Source: Isoetes taiwanensis (Eukaryota > Streptophyta > Lycopodiopsida > Isoetales > Isoetaceae). From it: 64,000 nt of DNA. The notes beneath the pieces are model-generated. The model was not told the DNA's origin. It saw only the letters and a list, made by a program, of their open reading frames with translations, and searched no databases. The stretch is taken from NCBI GenBank assembly GCA_021234155.1, contig JAJEKV010000026.1, positions 4,703,244 to 4,767,243 on the forward strand, written 5' to 3'. The translations under genes were made by a program, and so were the position numbers. Shown piece after piece: positions 58,350 to 64,000 of this stretch (the first letter of the stretch is position 1; each line of letters opens with the position of its first letter).

Positions 58350-61300
58350 CGTGTTTCTTCCCAATTGCATAAGACGACACATCTCTCTTCAATGCCTCCT
58401 CCATTTCAAGATTTAATTTAAGAGCTATCTCAAACATGATGTGAGTTCAAGCTCAATTGGAATAATGGATTCCACTCCATAGACCAAGCCAAAAAGGTGT
58501 GTCATGGGAGGTCTTTGTGGTAGGTTCTCAGAGGTCCATGGGAGCATCATGCAACTTCATGTGCCAATCTCTCTGAAACATTATGAAGTTTTCCGTAATG
58601 ATTTTGAGTGCCCATTTGTGATTCTCGCTTTTGGCCATTGCCTTGAGGATAATAGGCTGAACTTCTTTGTGCATGTTTAACTCTTTAAGAGTTGTGAGCA
58701 GTGGTAAAGGTGATTAATTATTCAAGAATTGGCTCTCTATCCGACATCGGGCTGAAAGGGATACCAAATCTAGCACAAATGTTTTCATGGATAAATCTAG
58801 CAGTAGTGAATGCATTAGCTTGTCTTGTAAAAGGAACCGTCAGCCCACTTGGTGAAATAATCCTGCTGTTACAAGAATGTACCGACAAGCGATGTGATGA
58901 AGGAGGGTCTATGGGACCTATGAAATCGAAGTCCCCACATTTGAAAGGTCCCGGAGATGTTATAGCAAGCTATACTGTCAAGGATCCTCTTCTACCAAAG
59001 AGTTTGGCATTTGTGGCAGCATTTAATCTTTTCATAGCAATCCTTGAATAATGTTGGCCAATAATATCCTCGGGCCCGAGGATCTTCGTCGTAGTATCTC
59101 GGCAAAGAAAGTGACCACCACAAATGCCCTCATGGCATGCTTCCAATCACTAGCTCTCGCTTCTAACTTATCACCATCCTCAAAATGATTCCATCCTTGT
59201 CATATCCGCATAACACAACCACTTATCACCTTATACTTACTACACTTTTCTCGAACCTTTTTTCGACCGAGTTGAGATCTTTAGGCACTTCATTTGACTT
59301 TAAATCGCTTATTTCCTCCCGCCAAATGCTTTTGTATTAAATCAATCATAGACTGGAGATCACTAGAACATTAGATAAATTTCTTCATCCTCCCTGCTCA
59401 AACAACAGAATGTAAGGCAAGTACAAACCGGGTCATTGGATCAGATTCATAACTTTCACAACAATATCATATGTCCGAACTTGCGTGCCCACCTACATAT
59501 CTTGAAGGCTTTTGCTGTTTTTGAGAATAATAAAGGCAAGTGGGATTTTGCCCATGTGAACTAGAGTGTGACTATTTGGATCAGGTGTCCTTGCTCTTCA
59601 ATCAAGAACATAAGTGTCGCCGTGACTTTTCTAGGCCTTTGGTATCTCAAAATTTCATGTTCCACTGCATTTTGCCAGCAAAAGTCACAACCATTTCCTC
59701 TTGCAACAAGACCTACGTACCTTTTGGTCACACTAATGTAGGCATCAAAAGACTTTGCAGATCGAGGTTTGAGCAAAGTAGAACTCAAATGGCTTGTATA
59801 TCGGTATCAAAGCGTAATTTGGCATGTTTCAAATTCCAAATCAACCATGATGAACTTGCTTTTCATGTTCTTTTAGAATTTGCCAATCTTGGTAAGATCT
59901 GATATAGAGCCACAAGATGGAAAATGAGGGACATACATTCTCAAGAAACTTACTCACAAGAAAACTTTTCACTTTACGCTTTGGGTGGTGCTAATTTCTT
60001 CAAAGCCTCCATCTTGCCCTCGCCATCAATGCCTTCTCGAGACACTTCATGTCCAAGCAAATCTCCTGAACATAGGAATACACATTTCTTAGATCTCAAG
60101 CTTACACCTCCCTTTCTGCACATGTAGCAAACCTAGTCATAATTGAAATGATCTCTAAGGTCGAACCTAAGCAAAGATCATCAAGGAAAACTTTGAATGC
60201 CGATGGAGGCATATCCTTGAAAATAGAATCCATGGCTCCTCGAAAAGGTAGGTATTCATCAACTTAAATGGCATTCTTTTTTCATGGCAAAAGTTCCCAT
60301 GGAGTAATGAATGCCGCTTTGGTTGATCTTCAAGTTTGATGCAGCAATTTGATTGCAGCCGCAGAACCATCAAGAAAGGAGCATATCTCTTTCCTCACAA
60401 GATGTAAGACCCTTCTAGAAAAAGGAAGAGGATAACAATCTTGATAGTTGCTTTGTTCAAACTCTCAGAATCAATGCAAATTTCGATGGTTTTGTTTTCC
60501 AATGTGCACAATGTCACCACCGATTTATAAATTTCAAGAATCACACCCGATCCTTCATTCGACAATTCTTCCCAATCAAGTCAAGTAAAGCCACATTTAT
60601 TCTCCTAAGCTTTTGTATTGTGCTTGGTACCCTCTTTTGATTTTATCTCAAATTCACATATGTTCCTATCAACACCAATCAACCTCATTATAATCCCATG
60701 CAAACACATCTTTCCACATTCCTGTAAAGAAATTATTATCATGCATTCATCTTCCTCCTAAAACATGTCACCTCAACATAAAGCACCTCTTTTGACCATT
60801 TTTCTTATTTTGATCTCTTTTACCCGCTGCTGCCGCGATTGATTACCAAGATGGGTGTAATTGCTTGAGATCTTTCCTCCAATTCTTTCTTCTTTGATGG
60901 CACTCCCTAAGTGTTCGAAAGAAAAACATCTTTGCACAAGCAGACCGGCCCTCATTGAATTCTCTAGCAACATGATGAGTTCCCAAGATGAAAACTCCTC
61001 GACGCTCTTGTAGGGCCTGCTTTCTCCAGGCATTCACATCTCTTCATTCTGGCTTGGTATTCTCCTCGGGAACTGGCCCCGCACACGTCGAGAATCCTCT
61101 AACACAACAATGTTAGAAATACCCAAATGCTTAGCTCTTGTAACCGCAATCAAAGCTTTGTATTCAGCCATGTTCAGGTAGTGTTTGGATGAATCCCGTT
61201 CATTTTAGCGCTATCGCTTGTTTGATTTGTTCCCGGATAATGGCGTGCCAGGATGAAGTTATGTTCAATTTCTTTGCAACTCACCCATCAAAACCACGAT

Positions 61301-63348
61301 AAGCAAAACTACTTTCTTGAACACGTTTCGTATTAAATTTCCATTTTGGACTCATTATTACCTCCATATTGGTCATAGTGACTTCCATATTCCTGTGCTG
61401 GATTGGGTACTAACACACTTTCCTCAATGAAGTTATAAGTATCAAACTCTCCAAGCTTATTTCTTTTCATAAATGGTGATCGCTTTACCATCGCTTATGG
61501 TGTATTCACCTTTGACCACACAAACCGGCATCAACTAAGATAACCTTTCCTCGCTTAGCGAAGATCATAAATGTCTCCGCTTTTTCATTCATACCTTCAA
61601 ATGCAACCACAACAAAGTTAGTCACACAATAATTCCCTCAATGTCTATTGGTACCTTGCTCACAATTCCTATGGGATTAATTCTTGAGTTAGAGAAAGAC
61701 TTTGAAGCAATCTCATAGGCCAACCTCCAAACCACATTGCTTCATAACATGATGTGGCATGACATCTCAAAAGGTGATCCTCCATCCACACATTCCTTAG
61801 ATAAAACCTTCCTCCCAATGTTGGCTGCACATGTGAAAGCACCTCGATCACGTTCATCTTGTACCAACATTTGTTCTTCACGATTGGTGAATGCACTTGT
61901 TCTTCCCAGGTGAGGCGACTGCTCATCTTGAGACAAGGTCGCGATTTTCTTTCTCTCAGGTAGGAGTTATTCTCAACAGTTGTTAGCAAATCCACACCAT
62001 CCTTTCGGGAATTTCAATAACAACTCAAAGTCATCATGCGATTTCGCGGTCTTTCTTTTTGATATTTCGCATTAAGGTGAAGGAGGTTCAATCATACTCT
62101 TCATAAGCGTGTTGTTTGTTCTCATTTGATTTGTCCTTCCGCGTTAGCTAGATCTTCTCGGATCAGATTCTTTCCTTCATTCCTTGCATGCACAACATGA
62201 TTCCTTCTTGCTCTTCGACTCCCCCACGTAAACCCGAGTAGGGTAAGTGGTTTCAGATAGATATTTGACAGCTTGCAGAGGTCCGCAGCCTTTGGCTTTT
62301 CTTGTCTTGCAAAATACCCTTAACACCCAGATCTATCTTCATAGTGACCGAGGCTTTGCAAAAGCACAAACAGGCATTCTTTTTCCATAAGGACCTCTCT
62401 TGTTGCACTTGAGGCAGATTCTCCGGGTATCAACAAAACATCATATCTCTCTCATGCAATGCACACATGGAGGATAGGTTCTCCTTCGTGTCCGATGCTT
62501 TCAGCCTTGAAGCTGCTTGGTGACTTCAAGAAGGGCCTCGAACTTTGTCAATATCCGCTTTAGCAAGAGTAGCAAGGATTATCTTGTTCTTCGCCATCTT
62601 TTGTTTCTTGTCCTTCTCGCGACAAGATATAATGGTATAGCATCGGGACTCATACATTCCTCGCCATAGTCCGGAAAAAGGATCAAGAGACATATGGAAG
62701 TCACTGCAGCGATAGGTCGCACCGCGAATATCAATGGCTTTGTTGAATGCTTTAGAATGGTGGCAAATCCTTCTTGCTTGTAAATTCTGGAAACATTTTC
62801 TATAAAGCCTTGGTCTTGAAGATAATCCCTATGAAAGAGGCTACAACATGCAGGGCTTCCTGGATAAGGACTTGATTATTTGGCATCTAGTAAGATAGGC
62901 ATGGAAATCTTCTACATATCGACGCGCATGGTCTCACCATTTCTATGTGGAAGGATTGCAGTTCAAAGAAAAGGTCTTGAGGATCATAAACTTTTGCCAA
63001 ATCTAATCAAACTTAACAATTTCATCCCAAGTGTTAAGTAACTCATTGCTCAAGTAAACTCAGCCAAAAATCTTACTTCATCATCTTTGAAGCATTTCGA
63101 ACTCTGAACTTTAGATCCCTTCAGCTCCATAATTTTGATAGTACTTCTTCAAAACTCTCTGCAAATTTGTTAGTATCTCATGCCAGTTACCATAAACGTG
63201 AATAGGAGTAGGAAGATTGGAGTTCGAAAATATTGTAGCCGGGTATACCCAGGTTGAGATTTTACAGCCACTCCTTGAGCGCTGCAACATGTGTTTCAAT
63301 ATTGCCTCAGGCCTCAAAGATGATCGTAAGCCCTGATGCCGAAGCCAT
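58350..63348 (-). pseudogene. Ty3/gypsy gag-pol relic
   Basis: Gag starts at ATG 63,348 (MASASGLTIIFEA), 40 nt inside the LTR; gag debris continues to about 62,300 (WQKFMILKTFSLNCNP near 62,965). Protease: CVDGGSPFEMS near 61,790, a D-G-G variant of the active site. RNase H-like segment: NMAEYKALIAVTRAKHLG (61,115-61,173) and HVAREFNEG (60,955-60,985). Reverse transcriptase: ESLNKATIK (60,440), a MPFKLMN block (60,270) and an intact FLDDL (60,170-60,190). Downstream of RT, an EVSREGI tether (60,030) and SFDAYISVTKRYVG (59,720-59,760) mark the normal RNase H. Integrase: CHEGICGGH (59,125-59,152), CCHKCQ (59,005-59,022), FDFIGPI (58,915-58,940), RFIHENICARFGIPF (58,750-58,800), YYPQGNGQ (58,640). 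Frameshifts abound. Confidence 0.85.
60880..61200 (-). pseudogene. RNase H-like segment upstream of gypsy reverse transcriptase
   Basis: Minus-strand reading gives NMAEYKALIAVTRAKHLG, ISNIVVLEDSRR, a GEYQAR-like piece, and HVAREFNEGRSACAKM. This matches the central and C-terminal parts of the RNase H fold used as the additional domain in plant Tat elements (N.AEY.AL, a catalytic E; V..DS, a catalytic D; HV.RE.N..AD.LA). The N-terminal DG strand was not found. It lies between protease and reverse transcriptase, whereas the element's usual RNase H lies after RT. Frame is broken at least twice. Confidence 0.65.
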
Positions 63349-63387
63349 AGTTCCTAAGAACCAGGTTGGATCTCAGATCTTCCAAGA
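63349..63387 (-). promoter_or_regulatory. Gypsy leader with possible primer-binding site
   Basis: Two bases after the LTR end (…CAACA) the minus strand reads TTGGAAGATCTGAGATCC, the position and TTGG start of a tRNA primer-binding site. It resembles a corrupted TTGGTATCAGAGCC (methionine tRNA type), but the tRNA cannot be named with confidence. Confidence 0.4.
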
Positions 63388-63904
63388 TGTTGAGGGTATT
63401 CTCGCAAACCTCAACTAGAATGGTGTAGGACCTGTGTTGCTTCGTGCAACCACTCGCGGCCTTTAAAATATGAGATTGGTCTTCAAAATTTCCCTGCTGG
63501 CACTCCCGACTTCCCAAAAGATGTAAACACGGGGCCTATGCTTAATGCTTTTACCGCAGCCGATAAATGCTCAATTGCTTTAAAACAAGGGATGATGCCA
63601 GCATTCACGCGGCGAATTTTACCAAATTTTTCGCGCCTTGTTTAGATATCTACCGCAATATTGACTCTCCGACGCTGTCAATTTTTGGTCAATGTTCCAA
63701 CAAAGGAGCTGAAGTTTACGATGATTGATGCAGAGTCTTTTGGGTTGGGAAATCACTTGGATCAATCAGCACCGGCAGATAAGTGCATAATTTTTTCAAG
63801 GAAGATCACAATAATTTTGAGCCAGGATGATAAAAATGCTCCATGTGACCTGTGGTAATTTCTTTTAGCATCGACTAAATTATTTGATCTTTTTGATAAT
63901 ATCA
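63388..63904 (-). repeat. Gypsy 5' LTR
   Basis: 517-bp partner of 54,683-55,192, transcribed leftward into gag. Same TG/CA boundaries. Differs from its partner by many small indels and substitutions. Confidence 0.85.
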
Positions 63905-64000
63905 ATGCAAGAGCAGTAGCGTTGCCCAGACTCATGGCGTACATTTGGCAACAAAAGCCAATATTGAAGCAACAATGCAACCGAACCCAGCTACCAACAA
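63905..64000. other. Flank of the gypsy element
   Basis: If the gypsy element is nested in the copia 3' LTR, the rest of that LTR should begin here. Resemblance to 49,872-49,960 is weak (a GTACATTTGGCA/GTACATGTGGCA match) and the window ends too soon to decide. Confidence 0.3.

Larger units (their letters stand above)
54683..63904 (-). mobile_element. Ty3/gypsy LTR retrotransposon (whole element)
   Basis: 9.2-kb element on the minus strand. LTRs of about 510-517 bp lie at both ends in the same orientation. Between them, reading leftward: leader, gag, protease, an RNase H-like segment, reverse transcriptase with RNase H, integrase, and a ~2.9-kb non-coding or unrecognised 3' part. The element sits a few bases inside the copia 3' LTR. 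The double RNase H arrangement recalls the plant Tat lineage, in which an extra (archaeal-type) RNase H was acquired; here the extra segment lies before RT. Both LTRs carry many differences, so the copy is old or poorly read. Confidence 0.85.

Noticed and set aside
58701-59051. 116-codon open frame on the + strand
   Set aside because: It is the antisense of the gypsy integrase, whose motifs are clear on the minus strand.
59540-59902. 120-codon open frame on the + strand
   Set aside because: Antisense of the gypsy RT/RNase H tether region; no domain of its own.

Overview
This window reads as nuclear DNA of a land plant with a large, repeat-packed genome. No intact host gene, rRNA, tRNA or CRISPR array could be recognised. 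Nearly everything that can be identified is a transposable element or its debris: L1-type LINEs with C-terminal zinc-knuckle and RNase H regions, one Ty1/copia and one Ty3/gypsy LTR retrotransposon, several families of inverted-repeat elements, a tRNA-type (SINE-like) promoter module, and short tandem duplications. The only host-type coding relic is a badly broken pentatricopeptide repeat (PPR) gene. The PPR style, the LINE types and the gypsy architecture suggest a non-flowering vascular plant (fern, lycophyte or gymnosperm); this is inference and no single gene proves it.

Layout. 0.5-5.9 kb: two LINE relics in opposite orientation, the second split by a 657-bp inverted-repeat DNA element with a coding-like interior. 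8.7-13.9 kb: an AT-rich dispersed repeat (R1, three copies) on both sides of the PPR relic. 15.9-18.6 kb: two copies of inverted-repeat family M, whose complete copy lies at 42.3 kb. 23.1-24.3 kb: a GC-rich element ending in an AATAG pentamer array (family P; other copies at 31.6 and 45.5 kb). 24.6-28.9 kb: a LINE (LINE-B) with a poly(A) tail, flanked by two direct copies of a ~400-bp block that carries the A/B-box module, and split by a foldback element (R2). 30.6-33.7 kb: another LINE (LINE-A) with an ORF1 zinc knuckle and reverse transcriptase, split by a P element. 33.8-49.8 kb: tandem and dispersed repeats, LINE fragments, unrecognised AT-rich DNA. 49.9-54.7 kb: a copia element on the + strand. 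54.7-63.9 kb: a gypsy element on the - strand with ~510-bp LTRs, apparently inserted a few bases inside the copia 3' LTR.

How the parts relate. Nesting gives relative ages: the gypsy element is younger than the copia element, the R2 element younger than LINE-B, the P element younger than LINE-A, and the 4.3-kb DNA element younger than LINE-D. All coding regions carry many frameshifts and stops, so none should be functional as read. Part of the indel load could be assembly or read error rather than decay.

The most notable points are (1) an RNase H-like segment between protease and reverse transcriptase in the gypsy element, in addition to the usual RNase H region after RT; (2) LINE-B bounded by ~400-bp direct repeats laid out like a very long target-site duplication; (3) a pentanucleotide-tailed family; and (4) the GC-rich coding-like cargo at 4.3-4.9 kb.
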